From positions 1-6,314 of the forward strand of contig JAWLCQ010000241.1 of NCBI GenBank assembly GCA_041687095.1: 6,314 bases of DNA. Reading direction: 5' to 3'. The first letter of the stretch is position 1; every line of letters starts with the position of its first letter. Source of the stretch: JAWLCQ01 sp041687095. Lineage in GTDB: Bacteria > Planctomycetota > Phycisphaerae > SM23-33. Positions 1 through 6,130 of the stretch are shown in pieces. A program made the position numbers and the translations under genes. Below the pieces are notes generated by a model. That model was not told the origin of the DNA, did not search any database, and saw nothing but the letters and a program-made list of their open reading frames with translations.

Positions 1-49
1 CTTCTCCCCCCGCGGGGACGAAACCCTTCTCCCCCGGGGGGACGACACC
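1..49 (+). repeat. Tandem remnants of the element end
   Basis: Two imperfect units of 25 and 24 nt (1-25 and 26-49) each begin CTTCTCCCC and end GGGGACGAAACC or GGGGACGACAC. They directly precede the full end palindrome at 50. They look like partial duplications of the outer end of the repeat element; the array may continue beyond the window. Confidence 0.5.
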
Positions 50-69
50 CTTCTCCCCTGGGGGAGAAG
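50..69. repeat. Palindrome at element end, 9-bp arms
   Basis: CTTCTCCCC, TG, GGGGAGAAG. The corresponding palindrome in the right copy (6133-6152) is perfect with 10-bp arms. It marks the outer end of the repeat element. Confidence 0.7.
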
Positions 70-70
70 A

Positions 71-85
71 TGTCGCGCAGCGACA
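71..85. repeat. Short hairpin TGTCGC-gca-GCGACA
   Basis: A perfect 6-bp stem with a 3-nt loop directly inside the end palindrome. An identical hairpin is at 6154-6168 in the right copy. Two consecutive hairpins at an element end resemble REP/MITE-type structures. Confidence 0.65.
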
Positions 86-143
86 GATGAGGGGGGCCTC
101 CGCACACCCGCAGGCCCCCGATCTCGCGGAGGAAGCGGATAGA

Positions 144-182
144 AATGCCCACGGGACGCTGTCTGTCCCGTGGGACGGCCCC
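144..182 (+). repeat. B hairpin unit, forward copy
   Basis: CCCACGGGAC (148-157) pairs perfectly with GTCCCGTGGG (165-174) around a 7-nt loop, inside a longer conserved block beginning AATGCCC and ending GGACGGCC. Matching units are at 6216-6252 (same strand) and 397-438 (opposite strand). Confidence 0.65.
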
Positions 183-297
183 AGCGACCGAATCGCCTGG
201 GAGTGCGCGCAAGGCCCTGCACACCGGGAACCCGAACTGGATCCCCTGTCGGTCCCGTACCGTGAGGAACCGGTCCCTCCTGGTCGCTCCAGACCGT

Positions 298-344
298 CCC
301 GTCCAGTGACGGGTCCAGACCTTCTGATCCTCCCCTTCGGGGAG
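298..344. repeat. Two small hairpins inside left element
   Basis: CCCGTC (298-303) pairs with GACGGG (308-313) around CAGT, and CTCCCC (330-335) pairs with GGGGAG (339-344) around TTC. Both lie in the part of the left element missing from the right copy. They add to the hairpin-dense, non-coding character of this stretch. Confidence 0.4.
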
Positions 345-396
345 TCCGCTGTGGATCATGGGTCGTATCACCGAACGAGAACCGCTCGGTTGTCCA

Positions 397-438
397 AGGC
401 CGCCCCACGGGACAGACGGCGTCCCGTGGGCATTGTCC
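397..438 (-). repeat. B hairpin unit, inverted copy
   Basis: CCCACGGGAC (404-413) pairs with GTCCCGTGGG (421-430). Read on the minus strand, the flanks (GGACAATGCCC before and GGCGGCCTTGG after) and the loop match the other B units, so this is the same unit inverted. With 144-182 it forms a long inverted repeat inside the left element; the right element has no such second copy in view. Confidence 0.6.
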
Positions 439-502
439 AGTGCGCGATCAGGCGCAAGTGGCGTGTGGAGGGCCCCCTCACCCCCCTCGCTGCGCTCGGG
501 GA

Positions 503-522
503 CCTCTCCCCGAGGGGAGAGG
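503..522 (-). terminator. Hairpin just after the operon stop, possible 3' end
   Basis: CCTCTCCC (503-510) pairs with GGGAGAGG (515-522) around a 4-nt loop, 14 nt beyond the TAG of the last gene. On the minus strand no U-tract follows, so it is not a canonical intrinsic terminator. It is also the end of a repeat element. It may stabilise the mRNA end or assist factor-dependent termination. Confidence 0.3.
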
Positions 523-535
523 GGTTCTTTCCGCC

Positions 536-2236
536 CTATCCCGGCCCGTGGCGGGTGGGGGTGAGGCGGGTGTCGGCGGGGGGTTGGACGGCGTCGGGGA
601 CGACGGCGATTCCGGCGGCGACGAGGGCGTCCCAGTGCTTCTCGTTGAACAGGCAGCCCGGGTCGCCCGCGTGGAGCTGCCCGAAGTACGCGTCCGCCCG
701 CGCCCGGCAGCCGCCGCAGTAGGACCGCAGCGTGCAGACCTCGCAGTGGTGCGTCCGCCGCGTGCGGTCGTTGAGGACCTCCCAGAAGACGCTCTCGCGG
801 AAGATCCGCTCGAAGGGCTTGTGCCGCACGTTGCCCATCACGCGCTGGGGCATGTACACGCAGGGCGTCACGTCCCCGTTGGGCTCGATGCAGACGTACG
901 TCCGCCCCGCCCCGCAGCCGCCCAGGTACTTCGCCACCACGCGGGCCTTCACCCCCGAGCCCGACCCCGCGTGCGAGCAGGCGACCCGCCCCTCGTCCAC
1001 CGCCGCCCCCGCCAGGCACACCCGCCCCAACTGCGGGGCCGTCGAGATCACGCCCATCCCCCCCGCCTGCATGCGGCGGTTCAGCAGCGCCAGCAGCTCC
1101 TCGCGCTCCCGCGGGGTGATGTCGCCCTCGACCATCGCCAGCCCGCGCCCCACGGGGATGAAGTTGAAGTGCGCGAAGCACCCCGCCCCGAGCGACTCGG
1201 CGAAGTCGATCATCGCCTCCACCTCGTGGAGGTTTCCGCGGTGCACGCACATGGCGATCCCCAGCCGCAACCCCTCGGTGGCGACGACGTTGCGTGCCCC
1301 CCGGACCGACCGCTCCCACATGCCCGGGACCCCGCGGAACGCGTCGTGGCGAGCGGGGTCCGTCGAGTCCAGCGAGATCTCCACGTACCGCAGGCCCGCG
1401 GCCCGCAGTTCGCGGCAGCGCTCGGGGGTGAGCGTCGTCCCGTTGGTCGCGATCGTCGTGTGCATCCCGTAGCGCTTCGCCCGCTGCAGCACCGGCACCA
1501 GGTCGCCCGAGAGCGTCGGTTCGCCCCCCGACAGGGCGAGCATGGGCATGTGCAGACGGCCGAGCTGATCCACCAGGTCGAGCTTCTCCTCCACCGTCAG
1601 CTCGTTGGTCAGCCGCTGGTGGTCGCTGTCCTGGTAGCAGTGGCGGCAGGCGAGGTTGCAGCGGTTGGTGAAGTTCCACACCGCGAACAGCGGGGCGCTG
1701 AACCGCTGGGGCACGGTGAGCCCGAACTCCGCGATCGAGCGGGCGACGATCACCAGCCCGCGGAGCGTGGGGGCGTGCTCCACCAGCCGCCGGCGGAAGG
1801 TCGCCACGTCGGTCCCGCCCCGCATGCGGTCGATGAACCGGTGCAGGGGCCAGTACTTCGCCCGCTGCCCCCAGGGCGCCTTCGGGTCCCCGTAGGTCGC
1901 CAGGATCCGCTCCAGCGCGGTCGTGCCCGTCGCGTCCACCGCCGAGAGCTTCCCCAGCAGCCAGCGGAACTCCCGCCGCCCCAGCCAGTCCTCCAGCGGG
2001 TGGTGGAAGTCGATCCGCAGGGCGCGGTGCGTCCCCTCGTCCCCCCGGGCAGGGGCGCAGAGGTACTGCGCGCTCGTCACGTACCCGTCGTGGGGGCGGT
2101 CGGAGCGCTTGTCGGGGTTGTCGGAGAGGGCGAAGTCGTGCTCGTAGCGCTTCCCGATCCGGGCGGCCGTGCTGTGCTCGGCCGGTGCGGTGTACGACTC
2201 CCCGCCCCCCGCGGAGCGGTTCGCGGGGGAGATCAT
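536..2236 (-). CDS. Radical SAM/SPASM domain protein with unrecognised N-terminal region
   Basis: This 566-aa protein is the last gene of the operon. Residues 1-180 form a region I do not recognise, with a polar start (1-55) and then a helix-rich part (DFHHPLEDWLGRREF, 76-90; LRGLVIVARSIAEFGL, 158-173). The radical SAM core begins at WNFTNRCNLACRHCYQ with Cys193, Cys197 and Cys200 (CX3CX2C), then LSGGEP (235-240), IATNG (262-266) and EISLD (286-290). A C-terminal SPASM-type region has Cys441, Cys449, Cys459 and CEVCTLRSYCGGC (498-510), followed by RARA and Cys528, suitable for auxiliary [4Fe-4S] clusters. The CGGCRARA ending recalls the AhbC/AhbD/NirJ branch more than peptide-only maturases, but no substrate can be assigned. 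The ATG overlaps the lipoprotein stop (ATGA); GGAAGG lies 8 nt upstream. Earlier in-frame codons run through the lipoprotein gene and are not used. No precursor peptide gene is seen nearby. Confidence 0.88.
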   Translation of the reverse strand: MISPANRSAGGGESYTAPAEHSTAARIGKRYEHDFALSDNPDKRSDRPHDGYVTSAQYLCAPARGDEGTHRALRIDFHHPLEDWLGRREFRWLLGKLSAVDATGTTALERILATYGDPKAPWGQRAKYWPLHRFIDRMRGGTDVATFRRRLVEHAPTLRGLVIVARSIAEFGLTVPQRFSAPLFAVWNFTNRCNLACRHCYQDSDHQRLTNELTVEEKLDLVDQLGRLHMPMLALSGGEPTLSGDLVPVLQRAKRYGMHTTIATNGTTLTPERCRELRAAGLRYVEISLDSTDPARHDAFRGVPGMWERSVRGARNVVATEGLRLGIAMCVHRGNLHEVEAMIDFAESLGAGCFAHFNFIPVGRGLAMVEGDITPREREELLALLNRRMQAGGMGVISTAPQLGRVCLAGAAVDEGRVACSHAGSGSGVKARVVAKYLGGCGAGRTYVCIEPNGDVTPCVYMPQRVMGNVRHKPFERIFRESVFWEVLNDRTRRTHHCEVCTLRSYCGGCRARADAYFGQLHAGDPGCLFNEKHWDALVAAGIAVVPDAVQPPADTRLTPTRHGPG

Positions 2237-2736
2237 CCGCCGGTCCTTCCCTCGGGGAGGATGCGGAGGGTGACGAACACGCGGGTCTCGCGCAGGCCGT
2301 TGACCTCCCCGCTGAGGCGGAGCGGTTCGTGGGTGGGCCAGTCGGAGCGGACGCGGAGCGCCGGGCTCCACGTGCGGGTCTCGCCCGCCTCCAGCGTCCA
2401 GGGCGTCACGATCTGGATGTCCGCCTGCGGGAAGCGCTGGATCGTGTCCCACCCCGTCGCCACCTCCCGCCACAGGCGGAGGAAGTACGGGGACCCGCTG
2501 GGGGCCACGATCCGCCGGGGCGCGTCGGTGGTGTTGGTGACGGTGAAGGTGACGGGGACCTCGCTGCCCGGGGCGAAGGCGCTGTCGGGGACGGTGAGCG
2601 TGATGCGCAGCCCGTCGACGACGGTCTCCTCGTAAAGCCGGCTCGCCGGTCCGTTGCCCTTCCCATCCCCCGACGGGCAGCCGGGCAGGACCAGGAGCGC
2701 GACGAGCAGGCAGACGCAGGCGGCAAAATCTCTCAT
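2233..2736 (-). CDS. Small lipoprotein with BsuPI-like beta domain
   Basis: The 167-aa product starts with a lipoprotein signal peptide: a hydrophobic stretch CVCLLVALLVLPGC ending at Cys20, the expected lipidated residue (the Pro at -2 is tolerable but not ideal). The mature part is soluble and rich in beta-strand pattern: LRITLTVPDSAFAPGSEV, FTVTNTTDAP (64-73), then WTLEAGETRTWSP (113-125) and a C-terminal strand. The 'pgs-V-F-V-NTTD' and 'L-aGet-tws' pattern resembles BsuPI-type proteinase-inhibitor/Ig-like domains; this is a weak recognition. It would act outside the cytoplasm, anchored in a membrane. Its ATG overlaps the TGA of the upstream Tes-like gene (ATGA), and GGAG lies 8 nt upstream. 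Its own stop overlaps the start of the next radical SAM gene in the same manner. Such embedding implies a linked role, perhaps at the envelope side of the pathway, but no specific function can be given. Confidence 0.8.
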   Translation of the reverse strand: MRDFAACVCLLVALLVLPGCPSGDGKGNGPASRLYEETVVDGLRITLTVPDSAFAPGSEVPVTFTVTNTTDAPRRIVAPSGSPYFLRLWREVATGWDTIQRFPQADIQIVTPWTLEAGETRTWSPALRVRSDWPTHEPLRLSGEVNGLRETRVFVTLRILPEGRTGG

Positions 2737-4619
2737 GGGGTGAACTCCGCAGCGGGCTGGGGCGCGGGGGCTTCCGGCGCCGGGGCAGGGGGACGGTGCG
2801 CGCGGGCGAACCGCGCCTCGACGATGCGGCGGTACTCGGGGCCGCAGTTGTACGTGCAGAACGGGAAGACCCCCCCGGGCGTGGAGTAGAGGATGACGCA
2901 CCGCTTGGCCCGCTCGCAGTCGAAGTTGTAGCGGTCCTGGAAGTGCATCCCGGCGCACAGGAGGGTCTTGTACGTCTGCTTCTCGCCCTCCCCGCGCCCG
3001 ACGTGCTTGTCCACGAGGCCCTGCAGCGAGCGGATGAACCGCTGGAGGTTGAGCCCCGGGGGCGCCTGCTCGGGGCGGAAGCAGCGCTTGAACATGCGGT
3101 ACACGCGGAGCTTGTCCCACCAGGACGCGGGGCGGCCCTTCGCCTCGATCTCCCGCGCCAGGCGGTTCATCTCCGAGAACATCCCCTCCACGTCGATCAC
3201 CTGCGGGAACGGGTAGGCCTGGCCCTCGGGCGAGACCAGGAAGTACGTCCCGAACGCGCAGTCGGGGTGGCTGCTGGGGCGGATCTTCGGGTCCCCCGTC
3301 AGCGCCTGGAGGATCTGCCCCAGGGGCGTGACGATGGACAGGGGGAACATGTCCCGCAGGGGGCTCGCCCCGGAGGCGGCGGCGATGTCGTGGGCGAGGT
3401 CGCCCAGCGTGTACCGCTGCTCCTCGCGCTGCTGCGTGCTGATCCGCCCGGTGAAGGACACGGGCTGGTAGCTGATGGCGGAGACGGCGTCGATGTGCTC
3501 GACGGCGAAGCGGAAGATCTCGCCCACCTGGTCGTCGTTGATCCCGCGGAGGATCGTGGGCACGAGGCAGACCTTCATGCCCACCTCGCGGCAGTTGGCG
3601 ATGGCGGCGAGCTTCTTCTCCCAGATGCCCGGATGGTTCCGCGTGTGGCGGTACGCGTCCTCGCCCACCCCGTCGAACTGCAGGTACAGCGTGTGCAGGC
3701 CCGCGGCGGCCGCCGCCCGCGCGAAGGCGGGGTCCGCAATGCGGATCCCGTTGGTCGCGATCTGGATGTGCGAGAAGCCCATCGCCGCCGCCCGCTCCAC
3801 GATCCGCAGGAAGTCGGGGTGGATCGTGGGCTCCCCGCCGGTGAACTGGATGGCCGTGCACGGGGTCGGCCGCAGGTCGCGGAGGACCTGGAGCTGGCGG
3901 ACGACCTCCTCGAAGTCGGGCTCGTAGAGGTAGCCCGTCACGCCCGCGTTGGCGAAGCAGATGGGGCAGCGCATGTTGCAGCGGTTGGTCAGGTCGATCT
4001 GGGCGAGGCAGGGGCTCGAGAGGTGCTGGTTGCACAGCCCGCAGTCGCTGGGGCAGTGCTTCCCGCCCGTCACCTCGGGGTAGCGCTGCCCGGGGTGCTC
4101 CTCGAAGGACCACCAGGCGGCCTTGGAGAACAGCAGCGCGTCGCGGTTGACGCAGTCGCGGACGTGCCCGTGCTCGGGGCAGGCCTTCTCGATGTGGACG
4201 CTCCCGTCCTCGACGAAGTACCGCCCCACGACGACCGCGGCGCACTCGGGGCAGAGCGTCTCGACCGTCCGCGGCAGCCGCCGCACGACGGGCCGCACCC
4301 GCGAGCCGTGGAACGTCTGCTCGGCGGACCCGGGGACGTCGCTGACCACGTCGGACCAGATGCGGTCGTGGTGGGCCTCGGCGAGGGGCCCGCAGCGGTC
4401 GCAGGCGTACTCGAGGACCACCTGCCCGCCCCGGCGGGTGAAGGTGGCGGGGACCACGCGGCGGCACGCGGGGCACGTCGCGGAGGTCGACAGGGGCAGG
4501 GCGGTCCCGGCGTCCGCGAACCGCCGCACCGACTGCTTGAAGGCGGCCATCGCGTCGGGCGCCGCACCGTCCCGCCCCGCGCTGGGCGGGGCGCCATCAC
4601 TGCTGGTACGCTGAGTCAT
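2733..4619 (-). CDS. Tes-like radical SAM protein (COG1964 type; archaeal tetraether lipid synthase / MJ0619 relative)
   Basis: This 628-aa protein has an N-terminal Cys-rich region: CPAC (49-52) with CDRC (73-76), then CPEC (123-126) with CPEHG (147-151), which resemble zinc or rubredoxin-type knuckles. CPSDCGLC (189-196) follows, typical of the Tes/COG1964 family. The radical SAM core carries CNMRCPIC with Cys214, Cys218 and Cys221 (CX3CX2C), GGEP (261-264), and IATNG (287-291). The C-terminal part has HPDCAFGTY (Cys454), then CAGMHFQDRYNF (from 555), CERAKRC (568-574) and PFCTYNC (586-592), again as in Tes. Archaeal Tes couples two lipid tails carbon-to-carbon to make membrane-spanning tetraethers and carries extra Fe-S clusters plus a mononuclear iron; the cysteine layout here fits such a multi-cluster enzyme. 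A Pro/Ala-rich tail (607-625) ends the protein. GGAG sits 5 nt before the ATG, 17 nt after the preceding stop. The family call is strong; lipid coupling in this organism is inference. Another radical SAM chemistry on a lipid or pterin is the main alternative. Confidence 0.85.
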   Translation of the reverse strand: MTQRTSSDGAPPSAGRDGAAPDAMAAFKQSVRRFADAGTALPLSTSATCPACRRVVPATFTRRGGQVVLEYACDRCGPLAEAHHDRIWSDVVSDVPGSAEQTFHGSRVRPVVRRLPRTVETLCPECAAVVVGRYFVEDGSVHIEKACPEHGHVRDCVNRDALLFSKAAWWSFEEHPGQRYPEVTGGKHCPSDCGLCNQHLSSPCLAQIDLTNRCNMRCPICFANAGVTGYLYEPDFEEVVRQLQVLRDLRPTPCTAIQFTGGEPTIHPDFLRIVERAAAMGFSHIQIATNGIRIADPAFARAAAAAGLHTLYLQFDGVGEDAYRHTRNHPGIWEKKLAAIANCREVGMKVCLVPTILRGINDDQVGEIFRFAVEHIDAVSAISYQPVSFTGRISTQQREEQRYTLGDLAHDIAAASGASPLRDMFPLSIVTPLGQILQALTGDPKIRPSSHPDCAFGTYFLVSPEGQAYPFPQVIDVEGMFSEMNRLAREIEAKGRPASWWDKLRVYRMFKRCFRPEQAPPGLNLQRFIRSLQGLVDKHVGRGEGEKQTYKTLLCAGMHFQDRYNFDCERAKRCVILYSTPGGVFPFCTYNCGPEYRRIVEARFARAHRPPAPAPEAPAPQPAAEFTP

Positions 4620-4636
4620 CCGGTCTCCGCCGGGGG

Positions 4637-5929
4637 TCAGCCCCCGAAGTAGTCCGGGTAGCGGCGCGGCCTGCGCTTGCGCTTCCGGTAGCCTTCCGCC
4701 AGCTCCATGAAGATGTCGAGGTCGCGCTCCATGTTCGAGCTGGTGGAGTCGAAGTAGAAGTTACGGATCGGGATGTCGTCGTGGTCGCGGGAGACGTCGT
4801 GGTAGACGGCCTCCGAGACGATCCCGTTCATGCACGAGAAGGGGCTGATGTCGATGATCCCGTCGGCCCCCTGGGCGTGCAGGTAGATGCCCTTGCCCAC
4901 CGACAGCACCATCTCGCCCAGCGCCCCGTCGGCGGGGAGGTACGGCCACGCCGGGTCCAGGACCTCCGCGTAGACGTCGTGGGGCTCCTCGTACCCGAGG
5001 AACTCCTCGCGGAACGGCGCGAGGAGCCGCCCCTCGTCGCTGTGCTGAATGCGGTTCTTCAGCACCGCCGCCAGCATCGTCAGCGAGAACCGCCGCCCGC
5101 GGCGCTTGAGGTGGTGCTTCTGCGACCAGTTGGTGTACCACACCCACTCCGTCACGTCGCTCAGCCACGCCTCGCCCCCGTGGGCCTCGATCTTGCGGAT
5201 GGCGTCGTAGTTGCTGAAGGTGTTCAGGCGGCAGAAGATCTCCCCCACCACCCCGATGAGCGGGCGGTCCCGCGTGTAGCGGGCGGGCACGGCGCGGAAG
5301 AGGTCACGCGCCCGCGTCAACGCCGTCACCATCTCCGCCAGCCGCCCCGCGGGCTTGAGGTCGGGCCTCTCCAGGACCGCCTCCACCAGGTCGATCGAGG
5401 CCTCGAACGCCGCATCCGCCGCCCCCCCCTGCGTCTCGTAGGGGCGGGTCTTGAGCAGCAGCTTCTGCAGGATGTCCCCCGCCACCAGCGCCCGCCACGT
5501 GTCCCGCATGACGCTGGGGCCGTGGGCGGCAACGTCGTCGTAACTGTTCTTGCTCGTGGGCGAGACGATGGGGATCTGCGAGTAGCCCATCTCGTCCAGC
5601 ACCTGCCGCAAATACGGGGCGTACTGCCCGAAGCGGCAGGGGCCCTCGGCCGTGGGCATGAAGAACGCCGTCTTGTCCGGGTCGAACCCCTCGGAGTGAA
5701 TGATCCGCAAAAAGTCCCCGATGGTGACCTTCTCCGGGTAGCACTCCTCCCCGCTGGTGTACAGCCCGCCCAGGTCCAGCGTGCGGTCGTCCGACGGGGG
5801 GGTCACCTGGGCGTCCACGCCCACCGACCGCAACACCGCCGCCGCCAGGCGCGCCCCGACGTACGTCATCCGCGGAATCCACAGCTTGCGGCCGGCGAGC
5901 CGGCTGTTGACCGTCTGCGTTGCTGCCAT
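4637..5929 (-). CDS. 2-hydroxyacyl-CoA dehydratase / CoA-activase-related Fe-S protein (COG3581/DUF2229-like), stand-alone
   Basis: This first gene of the operon encodes 430 aa. Family hallmarks are visible in order: a Rossmann-like start (KLWIPRMTYVG, residues 15-25), EECYPEK with Cys63, MPTAEGPCRFGQY with Cys98, a second half beginning IGVVGEIFCRLN (225-236, Cys233), WVWYTN (262-267), LSVGKGI (342-348) and ISPFSCMNGI with Cys366, ending in a basic KRKRRPRR tail. Cys63, Cys98 and Cys366 are the family-typical cysteines and probably bind a [4Fe-4S] cluster. Relatives are the C-terminal part of very long activase proteins that power radical reductions in the 2-hydroxyglutaryl-CoA dehydratase/benzoyl-CoA reductase manner; PlsA-type ether lipid reductases also use such domains. 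No BadF/HgdC ATPase module is present, so a partner encoded elsewhere is likely. The ATG at 5929 was chosen because homology begins about 14 residues later; an in-frame ATG at 6010 would add 27 Ala/Pro/Arg-rich residues. The family call is firm, the substrate is not known. Confidence 0.85.
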   Translation of the reverse strand: MAATQTVNSRLAGRKLWIPRMTYVGARLAAAVLRSVGVDAQVTPPSDDRTLDLGGLYTSGEECYPEKVTIGDFLRIIHSEGFDPDKTAFFMPTAEGPCRFGQYAPYLRQVLDEMGYSQIPIVSPTSKNSYDDVAAHGPSVMRDTWRALVAGDILQKLLLKTRPYETQGGAADAAFEASIDLVEAVLERPDLKPAGRLAEMVTALTRARDLFRAVPARYTRDRPLIGVVGEIFCRLNTFSNYDAIRKIEAHGGEAWLSDVTEWVWYTNWSQKHHLKRRGRRFSLTMLAAVLKNRIQHSDEGRLLAPFREEFLGYEEPHDVYAEVLDPAWPYLPADGALGEMVLSVGKGIYLHAQGADGIIDISPFSCMNGIVSEAVYHDVSRDHDDIPIRNFYFDSTSSNMERDLDIFMELAEGYRKRKRRPRRYPDYFGG

Positions 5930-5965
5930 ATCCACACCGGGCGCACGAGGCGCCCGTACTCCTTT
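5930..5965 (-). promoter_or_regulatory. Leader with AGGAG and 7-bp hairpin before the first gene's ATG
   Basis: Reading the minus strand, AAAGGAG (5965-5959) is followed by a hairpin: CGGGCGC (5956-5950) pairs with GCGCCCG (5944-5938) around the loop CTCGT. The linear distance from GGAG to the ATG at 5929 is 29 nt, too long for normal initiation. With the hairpin folded, only 10 unpaired nt remain (2 before and 8 after the stem). The other three genes have GGAG or GGAAGG 5-8 nt from their ATG, so this leader is the exception. It may be a structure-dependent ribosome binding site; alternatively translation begins at the in-frame ATG at 6010. Confidence 0.4.
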
Positions 5966-6044
5966 CCTTTCCGCGGCCGTGGCGTCCGGCCCCGCCGTCG
6001 GAACCGTCATCACCGCCCACCGCCGCGAGCCCAACCTCCCCAGT

Positions 6045-6073
6045 ATGATAGGCTCCGAACCGTTCGGGCTCAA
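6045..6073 (-). promoter_or_regulatory. Predicted sigma70-type promoter of the four-gene operon
   Basis: On the minus strand, TTGAGC (6073-6068) and TATCAT (6050-6045) are separated by exactly 17 nt. The -10 box matches consensus at 5 of 6 positions and the -35 box at 4 of 6. It lies in a small AT-richer island within very GC-rich sequence. Transcription would start near 6038-6039, giving a leader of about 110 nt before the ATG at 5929. No other promoter candidate of this quality was seen upstream of the operon. Confidence 0.6.
6055..6067. promoter_or_regulatory. Palindrome in promoter spacer, candidate operator
   Basis: CCGAAC, one central base, then GTTCGG: a perfect 6+6 palindrome positioned entirely between the -35 and -10 boxes. 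A dimeric regulator bound here would block or, as with spacer-binding activators, reshape the promoter. No regulator gene is in the window. The position is directly visible; the operator role is inferred. Confidence 0.4.
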
Positions 6074-6130
6074 TACTCTGCTTCCGACTCGCCCCGCCGC
6101 GCAAAACAAACCGCCTGCCGTCGTCCCCAA

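Larger units (their letters stand above)
48..524 (+). mobile_element. MITE-like repeat element, left copy, with imperfect terminal inverted repeats of about 50 bp
   Basis: The sequence from about 48 to 98 (CCCTTCTCCCC..., a TGTCGC hairpin, then GATGAGGGGGGCC) is an imperfect inverted match of about 470 to 524 (GGGCCCCCTCACCCC..., CTCGCTGCGCTCGG, then GGGGAGAGGGG). Both ends share the order palindrome, CGCGCAGCGA or GAGCGCAGCGA core, and G-rich TGAGGGGG. No open reading frame inside resembles a transposase, so this would be non-autonomous. Inner parts hold hairpin units annotated separately. No clear target-site duplication was seen. It fills the non-coding region downstream of the operon; I see no gene in 1-535. 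Confidence 0.55.

Noticed and set aside
1..98. CRISPR array suggested by spaced similar units at the left edge
   Set aside because: Units are only 24-25 nt apart with no unique spacers, and they are degenerate copies of the element-end palindrome.
87..722. Plus-strand open frame over the left repeat
   Set aside because: It reads through hairpin units of the repeat element and into the antisense of the SPASM gene, and has no recognisable protein features.
440..2635. Long plus-strand open frame (731 codons) and other long plus-strand frames such as 2796-4652
   Set aside because: They lie antisense to genes with clear radical SAM motifs. Their translations are low-complexity Arg/Pro/Val/His-rich, as expected from GC-rich shadow frames.
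536..2736. RiPP cluster with the lipoprotein as precursor peptide of the SPASM enzyme
   Set aside because: The 167-aa protein has a lipoprotein signal and a beta-sandwich-like mature domain, not a leader plus a short core. No other small gene was found.
2233..4476. A 747-codon minus-strand frame that ends in the lipoprotein sequence
   Set aside because: Only its last 167 residues look like protein. The rest is an out-of-frame, Arg/Pro-rich reading of the Tes-like gene, and a lipoprotein signal with its own ATG and GGAG begins at 2736.
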